Positions 5,693 through 12,170 of a stretch of 14,194 nt of DNA are shown here, one piece after another (position 1 is the stretch's first letter; each line of letters opens with the position of its first letter). The position numbers and the translations under genes were made by a program. The notes beneath the pieces were generated by a model. It was given only the letters and a program-made list of their open reading frames with translations, ran no database searches and was not told the DNA's origin. The stretch comes from CAWUKV01 sp963923025 (GTDB lineage Bacteria > Cyanobacteriota > Cyanobacteriia > Phormidesmidales > Phormidesmidaceae): assembly GCA_963923025.1 (NCBI GenBank), contig CAWUKV010000152.1, forward strand, positions 1 to 14,194, written 5' to 3'.

Positions 5693-6241
5693 ATGACATC
5701 TTTTACCGTTCCTGCCCTAAATTCTATCGACACTGGTGCAGAGCTTGAGGCTCTGGCTATTCGTTTCTTTGAGCGTTCCGTGGGCCAGTGGCAGTCGAAG
5801 CGTCGCTACTACACGCTAAAAACGGACGACACTCAGGAAGTGGTCAGCCACCTGTCTATTGAGTTTTTGCCAGCAGGGCACGAGGCATTGATCGCCCTAG
5901 CTCAGGCTCACGAGCTAGACGGCATTTTGACCTGCGGTGCGCAGATGAGCTGGGAGAGCAACTACGTCAGCCCCAGCAAAAAGCAAAGTACCGGGAGTAC
6001 GGCGTTCGGCATTTTGGGCGATGTGATGTATCGCGATCGCGGTTTTGCCACCCCCAAGCCGGTCACCGCGAGCTACCGCTTCCGCGATCACAACACCATG
6101 CAACTGCACACCGAGTACAATGGCTCCAGCTTCGACGAAGAACTCAAGTTAATTGGCGACAGCTACCGCACTCGCCAGACCATCATCTCCCGCGCGGGTG
6201 AGGAGATTATGATTGGTCAATATCTAGAGAAGCGACTCTAA
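5693..6241 (+). CDS. Phycobiliprotein lyase, CpcS/CpeS family
   Basis: CpcS/CpeS-family proteins are lipocalin-like chromophore lyases that attach phycobilins to conserved cysteines of phycobiliprotein subunits, a step in building the light-harvesting phycobilisome. The 182-residue protein has the usual family length and the features I recall for it: FFERSVGQWQSKRRYYTL near the N-terminus (28-45), ELDGILTCGAQMSWESNY, the loop STGSTAFGILGDVMYRDRGF, and the C-terminal EYNGSSFDEELKLIG, followed by RTRQTIISRAGEE and IGQYLEKRL. The paralogue (CpcS, CpcU or another) cannot be settled by eye, so no symbol is given. The ATG at 5693 follows GAGG (5682-5685) at seven bases. It is separated from the ycf39 operon by 197 bp with hairpins and a possible leader ORF. 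It converges on the minus-strand gene ending at 6386. Confidence 0.88.
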   Translation: MTSFTVPALNSIDTGAELEALAIRFFERSVGQWQSKRRYYTLKTDDTQEVVSHLSIEFLPAGHEALIALAQAHELDGILTCGAQMSWESNYVSPSKKQSTGSTAFGILGDVMYRDRGFATPKPVTASYRFRDHNTMQLHTEYNGSSFDEELKLIGDSYRTRQTIISRAGEEIMIGQYLEKRL

Positions 6242-6326
6242 ACAGACCTCCCGATGTTGAATCATTAACCGAGCGTCTACTGTCTACATCTCCGTTGATG
6301 GGGTGAGGTGGGTAAGAGGGGACGAT

Positions 6327-6366
6327 GGTAGGCAAGGGGTAAGGTTGGCGATGGAGTGCCTACCCC
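6327..6366. terminator. Inverted repeat between convergent genes
   Basis: GGTAGGCA (6327-6334) is perfectly complementary to TGCCTACC (6357-6364). A competing stem, GGGGTA (6336-6341) with TACCCC (6361-6366), shares bases with the first. The position between two convergent stop codons suggests a shared terminator, but no T-run follows on either strand. Confidence 0.35.
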
Positions 6367-6385
6367 ATAGGGAGTTAGTCGAGCG

Positions 6386-7099
6386 TTAGTCAAACGACTG
6401 GGTCTGGATAACTTCGAATGGGCGGGTTACGCTGCCGTATCGGCTGCTGCCAAACTCGTCAGGTAATGTTCGGATTTCTCCGGTGGTCAGGTCAAACTGT
6501 TCAAACAGGCTTTCCGCAGGACCGTAACCGATACACTCCACCGAAACAGTGTTTACGTCTAAAAAGCCCGCTGTCTGCTCAAACTCGTACTGCTCGCAAA
6601 TGGCAGTCAGCGGGATATAGTCGCCCTGTTCTAGATCAAACACGCCCACATAGTCTCCAGGACTACCGCCCGTAAAGGCCACCTGCAGGTCGATAGCGAC
6701 ATAGCGTCCGTCCGGCGAAAAAGAGCGCGGCGAATAGAGGATGTAGCCATACTCATAGGCTCCTGTATCAATGCGCTGAATCTCCCCCTGGTGTTCGATT
6801 ACTAGATCTCGCACAGGTGTCTCTCGCACGTCTGGAAAGCAATAATCATCTGTGTCAGCCCGGTGCAGGGTGCTATCGGGTCGCACAATCTTGCGCAGTA
6901 CCGCTTCAAAATAAACGGTCGTCTCGCCGTCTGCTGAAATCAACTGATCCGACCGATAGCTCACTTCCGTTGCTCGATTGCAACGCTGGCCCAGCGCCTC
7001 CAGCAGGTTTACCGTGGGTGAGGGTTGAGCGAAGCTTGGCAATTGCCCTAGTCCAACAGGCAAGGTTGCCAGTGCGACAGTCAGTGAGAAGTTTTTCAT
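6386..7099 (-). CDS. Secreted hypothetical protein with four cysteines and a TolB-like motif
   Basis: The 237-residue product starts with a Sec-type signal peptide: MKNFS, a hydrophobic stretch to about residue 20, and a likely cleavage after SFA (about residue 24). It is therefore probably periplasmic or exported. The mature part has four cysteines (C40, C87, C168, C189), enough for two disulfides. FSPDGRYVAIDL (127-138), followed by VGVFDLEQGDYIPL and later FDLTTGEIRTL, resembles blades of TolB/PD40-type beta-propellers, though only about two to three blades are recognisable. The ATG at 7099 is preferred; an in-frame TTG at 7111 would add four residues before the signal peptide. I do not recognise the family. 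It lies 88 bp downstream of hepT, behind an inverted repeat. Confidence 0.75.
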   Translation of the reverse strand: MKNFSLTVALATLPVGLGQLPSFAQPSPTVNLLEALGQRCNRATEVSYRSDQLISADGETTVYFEAVLRKIVRPDSTLHRADTDDYCFPDVRETPVRDLVIEHQGEIQRIDTGAYEYGYILYSPRSFSPDGRYVAIDLQVAFTGGSPGDYVGVFDLEQGDYIPLTAICEQYEFEQTAGFLDVNTVSVECIGYGPAESLFEQFDLTTGEIRTLPDEFGSSRYGSVTRPFEVIQTQSFD

Positions 7100-7136
7100 G
7101 GGGCGGGGCAACTAGAACTTTCTAACCCCTTCAAAC

Positions 7137-7161
7137 AGGTACCCTCATATTTCGGGTACCT
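7137..7161 (-). terminator. Perfect 8-bp inverted repeat after hepT
   Basis: AGGTACCC (7137-7144) pairs with GGGTACCT (7154-7161) around a 9-base AT-rich loop, 26 bp past the hepT stop. On the minus strand it is followed by GTTTGAA rather than a long T-run, so termination may be partial. Confidence 0.45.
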
Positions 7162-7187
7162 CTGTAAGTTGGTGTGCGGGCTTGTTC

Positions 7188-7622
7188 TTACCGTTCCTTC
7201 TGTTTGATGTACCGCTGCACCTGAAGAATGTATTCGGCGTAATTCACCAAGGCGAACTCGATAGAGTTGTAGATAATAATGTTGTCCAAATCATCATAAT
7301 CGTGTACCAAACGATTACGTAACCCTGCGGATGGTGCAAGTTGAGTTGCTAACTCTGAAGAAATCAATCCTACTCTAGCCGCTTTTGCAAAAGAACCATA
7401 GTAGTCCTCTGAGGGTGACTGCCCGATTCTTACTACTACATGATTGTTGATATCAATTGCAGCCTCCACAATTAGGTGAAGGAGACGTTCTACAATTAGC
7501 TGCTGTCGTCGATCCTCAAGATATTCGCTTTGAGCTGTGCTGTTCTTTATCTCTTGTAGAATCTTTAGATGCTCCGAGATTAGCCCTAACTTTGGACGAA
7601 TAGTGGCTGGGTCGACCAACAT
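7188..7622 (-). CDS. hepT: HepT-type HEPN ribonuclease toxin (HEPN/MNT system)
   Basis: HepT toxins are small all-helical HEPN RNases that dimerise and cleave RNA; the partner MntA inactivates them by adding AMP groups to a tyrosine of the active site. The 144-residue protein has the defining RX4HXY motif as RNRLVHDY (R102, H107, Y109). Upstream helices also fit the family (DPATIRPKL near the start, then LIVERLLHLIVEAAIDINNH at 42-61). Length and motif are intact, so the toxin looks functional. The ATG at 7622 is chosen because the first helix begins immediately after it. Its first 107 bp overlap the 3' end of mntA in another frame, so expression is probably translationally coupled. The gene is AT-richer than its neighbours; bases 7261-7320 are 19/60 GC by hand count. 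Confidence 0.92.
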   Translation of the reverse strand: MLVDPATIRPKLGLISEHLKILQEIKNSTAQSEYLEDRRQQLIVERLLHLIVEAAIDINNHVVVRIGQSPSEDYYGSFAKAARVGLISSELATQLAPSAGLRNRLVHDYDDLDNIIIYNSIEFALVNYAEYILQVQRYIKQKER

Positions 7623-8055
7623 CTTCTATTATTCTCTCTGCTGTTTCTCTAATGTACTGGTCCTGGAGCTTTCTGAACTTTGCCGTGTCCCAAAAACGTT
7701 TCCAAGCACGGGTTTGAAATTTCTCAAACAATCCTTGTGTTCTTTCGTAGAGGCACTGACCATCACGAGCAACATTAAATCCTAACGTTGGCGAACAGTG
7801 ACTGATGTTTACCAAATCGATGGTATCGAAGCTTAAAGCAAGTAGCTGAGCAATTTTTTCCTGTATCAAGAACACGTTCCACGGTGAGGTATCCGCTAAA
7901 ATTGCGATGTCCCAATCGCTCTTTGCATGTGATGAGCCCGTTGCCTGAGAACCAAATAGCACTAGCATCTTTACCGCTGGCAGCGTTTCGCGTAGCTGAT
8001 GTGCCAAGGTCACTTGAAAATTTGGGTCAAGTAGGCGGTCTCTGGTCGAGTTCAT
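7516..8055 (-). CDS. mntA: MntA-type minimal nucleotidyltransferase antitoxin
   Basis: MntA antitoxins are minimal nucleotidyltransferases that AMPylate the HepT toxin on its active-site tyrosine. The 179-residue protein carries the catalytic GSX10DXD motif as GSQATGSSHAKSDWD (G35, S36, D47, D49), preceded by the hydrophobic strand VKMLVLF. A later segment, FDTIDLVNIS (76-85), would supply the third acidic residue. The family-like part ends near residue 145 (RAWKRFWDTAKFRKL, then IRETAERIIED). The last ~34 residues are polar, basic and unlike the family, and are encoded entirely within the overlap with hepT. The start at 8055 has GGAAG just upstream and lies 16 bp behind the bestrophin stop codon. 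The antitoxin-before-toxin order should allow coupled expression. Confidence 0.92.
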   Translation of the reverse strand: MNSTRDRLLDPNFQVTLAHQLRETLPAVKMLVLFGSQATGSSHAKSDWDIAILADTSPWNVFLIQEKIAQLLALSFDTIDLVNISHCSPTLGFNVARDGQCLYERTQGLFEKFQTRAWKRFWDTAKFRKLQDQYIRETAERIIEDVGRPSHYSSKVRANLGASKDSTRDKEQHSSKRIS

Positions 8056-8071
8056 TCTTCCACTCTAACAG

Positions 8072-9040
8072 CTATACCGGGTTATTTTCCTGGCGCTGGT
8101 AGCGGACGCGGTCGGCCTCAACGCTGGGCGTTAGGGTCATCAGATCGCGAATGTTACGGTCCATCGTCTGGCAGATGGCATCTAGCGGTAGGTCGTTAGG
8201 GTCGCAGCCAAAGGGGTTCTCAATTTCAATGCCGATTTCTTCGATGCCGAAAACGGCAAAGGCTACCAGGGCCGACACCAAAACGCTCCAGATGCCCACC
8301 TCACTAACAATCTGTAGCGGTAGCGTCAGGCAGTAAATCAGCAGCAGCTGTTTGAGATGGATAGAGTAAGCCAGGGGAATTGGCGTTTTAAGAATGCGTT
8401 CGCAGCCACCCAACACGTCTACCATTAAGTCTAACAGCTCGACCATGGCCCGTTGTTGGTAGGGGTGAATGGTGTTGCGCAGGTGCTGCACTTGCAGGTA
8501 GTCCCCCAGCCAAAAGGCAATTTCCAGCGGTGGGCTGTTCATGCTCTGAAGCTGGCCGTACTGTTTCTCGGTGAGAAAGGGATGGAGTTCGCTCAGGTCT
8601 TTGTTTTGGCGTAGATGTAGCTTAGTTGCGATCGCAAACCCGACAATCAGCCTCAGCGCCTGTTCTTTCTCTTTTCTATCTTGCAGATTGTTCTCTTCCA
8701 CCGTCACCCACACCTGCCGCGCCAGGTTGCGAGTGGTGTTGACCATCGTGCCCCACAGCTTTCGCCCTTCCCAAAAGCGTTCGTAGGCCGTGTTGGTGCG
8801 AAACACCAGCAGCAGACCCAGCACAATGCTCGGCACAATGCCACTGACCAACGGCAGTGAAACCGGCAGGTTCTGCTTGTGCAACACCCACACCAGCAGC
8901 GCAAACCCCGCACACAGCAGCACCCGTGGCAAAATGCACGGAATTACCGATCCCTGGAGCTGCCACAGCAGCGCAAACCACCGAGCCTGGGACTGGGCCA
9001 TATTGCGTCGATAGGTTCCGCGCAGCAGTTTTCGCGTCAT
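8072..9040 (-). CDS. Bestrophin-family ion channel
   Basis: Bestrophins are pentameric anion channels; relatives in chloroplast and algal thylakoids carry chloride or bicarbonate and affect the proton motive force and carbon concentration. The 322-residue protein has four hydrophobic segments (about 36-53, 62-80, 230-246, 249-265) and the bacterial bestrophin landmarks RTNTAYERFWEGRKLWG (81-97), GGCERILKTPIP (211-222) and FGIEEIGIEIENPFG (264-278), followed by DPNDLPLD. Ion selectivity and the membrane it acts in cannot be read from sequence. The ATG at 9040 lies six bases after the ubiD stop, and its ribosome-binding site (TAGGGAG) includes that stop codon, so the two genes are almost certainly cotranscribed. 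mntA follows after 16 bp. Confidence 0.92.
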   Translation of the reverse strand: MTRKLLRGTYRRNMAQSQARWFALLWQLQGSVIPCILPRVLLCAGFALLVWVLHKQNLPVSLPLVSGIVPSIVLGLLLVFRTNTAYERFWEGRKLWGTMVNTTRNLARQVWVTVEENNLQDRKEKEQALRLIVGFAIATKLHLRQNKDLSELHPFLTEKQYGQLQSMNSPPLEIAFWLGDYLQVQHLRNTIHPYQQRAMVELLDLMVDVLGGCERILKTPIPLAYSIHLKQLLLIYCLTLPLQIVSEVGIWSVLVSALVAFAVFGIEEIGIEIENPFGCDPNDLPLDAICQTMDRNIRDLMTLTPSVEADRVRYQRQENNPV

Positions 9041-9046
9041 GGCTCC

Positions 9047-10555
9047 CTACATGTCATACCCAAACAGGTTGGGGTCCACCTCTCCCATGGCGATGTCGCC
9101 CAGTCCGTATTCTGCCCAGCGCCGCTCCACCATCGCGGCCACATCCTCGTCAGATTTCAGCTCTTCGCCCCACTGCATGTCAGTCTCGGGGTACACCTTA
9201 GTCGTTGCATCAATGCCCATGCGTCCGCCTAGCCCCGGCTTCTCGTTGGCAAAGTCCAGTCGGTCAAAGGGGTTGTCCGGCAAGATAAACACGTCCCGCG
9301 AGGGATCTACTTTGGAGGTCACCGCCCAGATCACCTGACGCGGATCGCGAATGTTAATCTCAGCATCGACTACAATCACAAACTTGGTGTAAGTAAACTG
9401 CGGCAGCGCCGTCCAAAACGCCATCGCTGCCCGCCGCGCCTGTCCTGGATAGGCTTTCTTAATGGAAATTACCGCAGCCTTGTAGCTCAGCGCCTCCATC
9501 GGTAAGAAGAAATCGACAATCTCCGATACCTGCTGCCGCAAAATTGGCGTGTAAATGCGGTTGAGGGCAATGGCAATCATCGCCTCTTCTTTGGGCGGGC
9601 GTCCGCTGAAGGTGGTCAGGTAGATCGGGTTCTTACGGTGGGTGACGCAGTTAAAGCGAATCAGCGGTGCATCCTCCGTCACCGGGCCGTAGTAACCCAT
9701 GTGGTCGCCAAAGGGGCCATCTGCCATGGTCTCCCCTGGCGTAATCGTGCCCTCTAGCACAAACTCTGACGAGGCCGGTACCTCCAAATCCAGCGTTTTG
9801 CACTTCGCCAAATGCACTCCACCCCCACCGTAGAGCCCTGCAAATAGCCATTCTGACAGGTCCACAGGAATGGGCGTCGCCGCCGCCATGATGATCAGCG
9901 GGTGAACGCCGATGGCAATGGCAATCTCTAGCTTTTTGCCGTTCTCTGCGGCTTTGCGCAGGTGACGCGCCCCGCCCCGCACCGACAGCCACTGCACGGT
10001 CATGGTGTTTTTGCTCTGAAGCTGCAGCCGATAGACGCCGACGTTGGGGGTGCCCGTTTCACAGTCTTTGGTAATGACCAGGCCCAGCGTTACCACCTTG
10101 CCCCCGTCCTTGGGGTAAGGCTGAATCATCGGGATTTGGGTCAGGTCCACCTCGTCACCCTTCAGCACCACCTGATGGCAGGGCGGCAGCAGGTCCCGCT
10201 GGGGTTTGGCCTTGAGCACGTCGAACAGCACTTTGCCAAACTCCACCGCCTGGGAAATTTTCTTCGGCGGCTTCGGCTGCTGCAGCATGCCCAGCTTCTT
10301 GCCCAGGATCTCTAGCTCCTCGGGCTGCTCCATGCCCATGGCCCAGCACACCCGCTCCACAGTGCCCATCGAGTTGACAAACACCGGATAGTCCGAGCCC
10401 TTTACATTCTCAAATAGCAGCGCTGGACCACCCGCCTGGAGCATGCGATTGGAGATTTCGGCAATCTCTAGCTCGGGGTCTACCAGCGCCGAAATGCGTC
10501 TGAGCTGCCCCCGCGCCTCTACCTGTTTGATGAAGTCCCGCAGATCCCGCGCCAT
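9047..10555 (-). CDS. ubiD: UbiD-family prenylated-FMN decarboxylase (plastoquinone synthesis)
   Basis: UbiD enzymes use prenylated FMN, made by UbiX, to decarboxylate aromatic acids. In Synechocystis the UbiD homologue is needed for plastoquinone, acting on 4-hydroxy-3-solanesylbenzoate; the same role is inferred here. The 502-residue protein begins MARDLRDFIK and shows the cofactor-site segments TPNVGVYRLQLQ (R176), GVHPLIIMAAATPIP, LYGGGGVHLAK and ETMADGPFGDHMGYYGP (276-291). In the last segment the acids are D279 and D284, where Glu is common at the first position in fungal and E. coli relatives (from memory). The frame runs back to a GTG at 10642, but the ATG at 10555 matches the family start and the extra 29 residues are rejected. 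It heads the ubiD-bestrophin-mntA-hepT cluster. Confidence 0.93.
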   Translation of the reverse strand: MARDLRDFIKQVEARGQLRRISALVDPELEIAEISNRMLQAGGPALLFENVKGSDYPVFVNSMGTVERVCWAMGMEQPEELEILGKKLGMLQQPKPPKKISQAVEFGKVLFDVLKAKPQRDLLPPCHQVVLKGDEVDLTQIPMIQPYPKDGGKVVTLGLVITKDCETGTPNVGVYRLQLQSKNTMTVQWLSVRGGARHLRKAAENGKKLEIAIAIGVHPLIIMAAATPIPVDLSEWLFAGLYGGGGVHLAKCKTLDLEVPASSEFVLEGTITPGETMADGPFGDHMGYYGPVTEDAPLIRFNCVTHRKNPIYLTTFSGRPPKEEAMIAIALNRIYTPILRQQVSEIVDFFLPMEALSYKAAVISIKKAYPGQARRAAMAFWTALPQFTYTKFVIVVDAEINIRDPRQVIWAVTSKVDPSRDVFILPDNPFDRLDFANEKPGLGGRMGIDATTKVYPETDMQWGEELKSDEDVAAMVERRWAEYGLGDIAMGEVDPNLFGYDM

Positions 10556-10674
10556 AGTAAAGCAATGTAACGTACCGTTTCTATTATTGCGCAAGGCGAT
10601 CGCGGGCTGTAGCCTATCAAAAATTCTGCACAGGTACAGCACCTGCGAAAAGGTTGGGCCGCGTTGCTCGGTAC

Positions 10675-10757
10675 GAAGCGCTATACGCCGAGGGGAAGCG
10701 CTCTGCTCGTAGGTTTAAGCGAAGTATCCAAAGCTATACCTGTCGCAGCAGCGCTTC
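10675..10757 (-). repeat. GAAGCGCT repeats, possible terminator of the upstream secreted-protein gene
   Basis: GAAGCGCT occurs at 10675-10682 and 10695-10702, and its complement AGCGCTTC at 10750-10757. The last can fold with either of the first two. The cluster lies just past the stop at 10774 and before ubiD. Whether it is a terminator or a dispersed palindromic repeat is unclear. Confidence 0.35.
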
Positions 10758-10773
10758 TCCTGTTTTTAAGCCC

Positions 10774-11511
10774 CTAGAACCCGGTGGCCCAAATCTCAAA
10801 CTGCGGATTAGATAGAAATCCACCAGGTTCGCCGTAGACCCCTGCCCCTTCTACTGGAATGGCTACCTCCACACGGCCACCCGGAAAAATCGTGCCGCTG
10901 TAGGTGTACTGGGCAGAATGGGCAAACCCAACGCCACTATCAAACAAGGAAGCCAGAATTTGAACATCCCGCACGGTGCTGCCGGTGTTGTTGACAAGGG
11001 TGCCGTACACCACGTTGCCCCGGTGATAAATGCCCGAAACAGTCAAGGGAGAGACGGTACTGCCCGCAATGACAATGGTCCCGCTGTCTTGTGCTGCGGG
11101 TACCGGGATGCCGCTACCCCCTGTTGTACCTAGGGAAGACAGGGGTGGTGGTGGTGGGCCGTCAAAAGTATTGCCAAATCCAAGCGGTGCTAGCGGTGCT
11201 TCGGATGCTTCGTTGACAGACGGCTCAACCACCACGTCAGCACAGCTTGCAGCGGTTTCGAGCTGCGTCCCATGGGCCTTATAAAGCACGTACTGCTGCC
11301 GCAAATCGACCAATTCTTGTCGGAGGGCTGGGGTAACGCTGGGTAGGGCCATCAGCACGCTCACCTGGCGTTCGGCCTCGTCCCAATCTTGCTGACATAC
11401 GGCTATTTGATGGTCCGAAACCACCTGATCAATATTGGGCAGGGCTGTGTTGGCAAGCGCTGCAACCGGCAGCAGCATCCACGAGCCCGATACTGCGAGT
11501 AGAGTTTTCAT
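10774..11511 (-). CDS. Secreted protein with proline linker and FxLYD-like domain
   Basis: The 245-residue product has a Sec signal peptide ending at ALA (residue 20). The mature N-terminal part (about 27-90) is helical with two cysteines (C39, C90). Then come a low-complexity linker with five prolines (119-123) and a glycine/serine stretch, and a C-terminal beta-rich domain (about 145-222). The C-terminal domain, with VSGIYHRGNVVYGTLVNNTG, VRDVQILASLFD and FPGGRVEVAIPVE, resembles FxLYD-type immunoglobulin-like domains: conserved asparagines, a (Y/F)D after the central strand and a PGG turn. Such domains occur in exported bacterial proteins of mostly unknown function. The ATG at 11511 has no strong ribosome-binding site. 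The family is not recognised beyond this. Confidence 0.78.
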   Translation of the reverse strand: MKTLLAVSGSWMLLPVAALANTALPNIDQVVSDHQIAVCQQDWDEAERQVSVLMALPSVTPALRQELVDLRQQYVLYKAHGTQLETAASCADVVVEPSVNEASEAPLAPLGFGNTFDGPPPPPLSSLGTTGGSGIPVPAAQDSGTIVIAGSTVSPLTVSGIYHRGNVVYGTLVNNTGSTVRDVQILASLFDSGVGFAHSAQYTYSGTIFPGGRVEVAIPVEGAGVYGEPGGFLSNPQFEIWATGF

Positions 11512-11610
11512 AAGAGCTATCAGAGAACGATTTTCAAGGTTTACGCTGTCGGTTCAGCCCGATCCGGGATGTTGCGTAGTGTTATCTAATCGTTTAGAGA
11601 CATTAGCTGG

Positions 11611-12081
11611 TTATGCAATTGGGCACACCTGCATGGATACGCGCTTACCACTATCGAGTAGACGTGTCCCCATTTGCACAAAGCCTGCCTTTTCGTGAAA
11701 CCGTAGAGATGTAGGGTTGGGTGGGTCAATGTCAATTTCTGCGCAGAGGGTCAGAGCGCCGAACGTAGCTGCCTGCTGGCTCGTCTGGGCATACAGCTGA
11801 CGCCCCAACCCAAGACCACGACAGGCCGCTGAAACAACAACCCGATCAATATAGAGAAATCGCTTCAGCCGGTCAGAAAACCACTGGTAGTTGCCGTTGT
11901 CGTAGGCAACACCGTCGGTCATTCCCCAGATAAAGGCAACAACCTCGTCCTGTATCTCTGCAACCAGCTTCAAGTTGCAGCGCTGGTAGAGCTGTTCAAA
12001 ACGGCCCATGTCCATTGGGCTCGTCACCGCGACTACCGCATCATTTAGCGCGACCACGACAGGACCATCATTGATGGTCAT
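11611..12081 (-). CDS. GNAT-family N-acetyltransferase
   Basis: GNAT enzymes transfer acetyl from acetyl-CoA to an amine; the substrate here is unknown. The protein shows the central beta4-alpha3 motif FLYIDRVVV followed by the acetyl-CoA pyrophosphate loop CRGLGLG (87-93), and motif B NPTSLRFHEKAGF (122-134). These resemble the predicted acetyltransferase group with the NYxWF...FLYIDR pattern (here NYQWF at 64-68). The ATG at 12081 gives 156 residues. A GTG at 12168, two bases past the upstream stop, would add 29 residues and permit coupling. However, that stretch is rich in AGG, AGA and ATA codons that are unusual for these neighbours and precedes the first predicted strand, so it is not preferred. 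It follows the large helical-repeat gene and is probably cotranscribed with it. Confidence 0.85.
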   Translation of the reverse strand: MTINDGPVVVALNDAVVAVTSPMDMGRFEQLYQRCNLKLVAEIQDEVVAFIWGMTDGVAYDNGNYQWFSDRLKRFLYIDRVVVSAACRGLGLGRQLYAQTSQQAATFGALTLCAEIDIDPPNPTSLRFHEKAGFVQMGTRLLDSGKRVSMQVCPIA

Positions 12082-12170
12082 ATCTCGCAAGTGAGGTATT
12101 TCCAACGACCTGTCCCCTTCATGGTGATACCCAAGCAAGAATCTTATCCTGAACCCTTTGTTTTTCACTG

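Noticed and set aside
5676..5696. Six-codon frame MPEAFL overlapping the lyase start as ATGA
   Set aside because: Too short to support; its would-be codons include the GAGG that serves as the lyase ribosome-binding site. Mentioned only as context for the leader finding.
8857..9338. Several overlapping plus-strand open frames across the bestrophin/ubiD junction
   Set aside because: They lie antisense to two recognised genes, with low-complexity S/P/R-rich translations typical of shadow frames.
10556..10642. GTG-initiated extension of UbiD
   Set aside because: UbiD proteins of this type start at MARDLRDF; the extension has no recognisable content.
12082..12168. GTG-initiated extension of the GNAT protein
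   Set aside because: Rich in AGG, AGA and ATA codons unlike the neighbours, and before the first expected strand; kept only as an alternative start.
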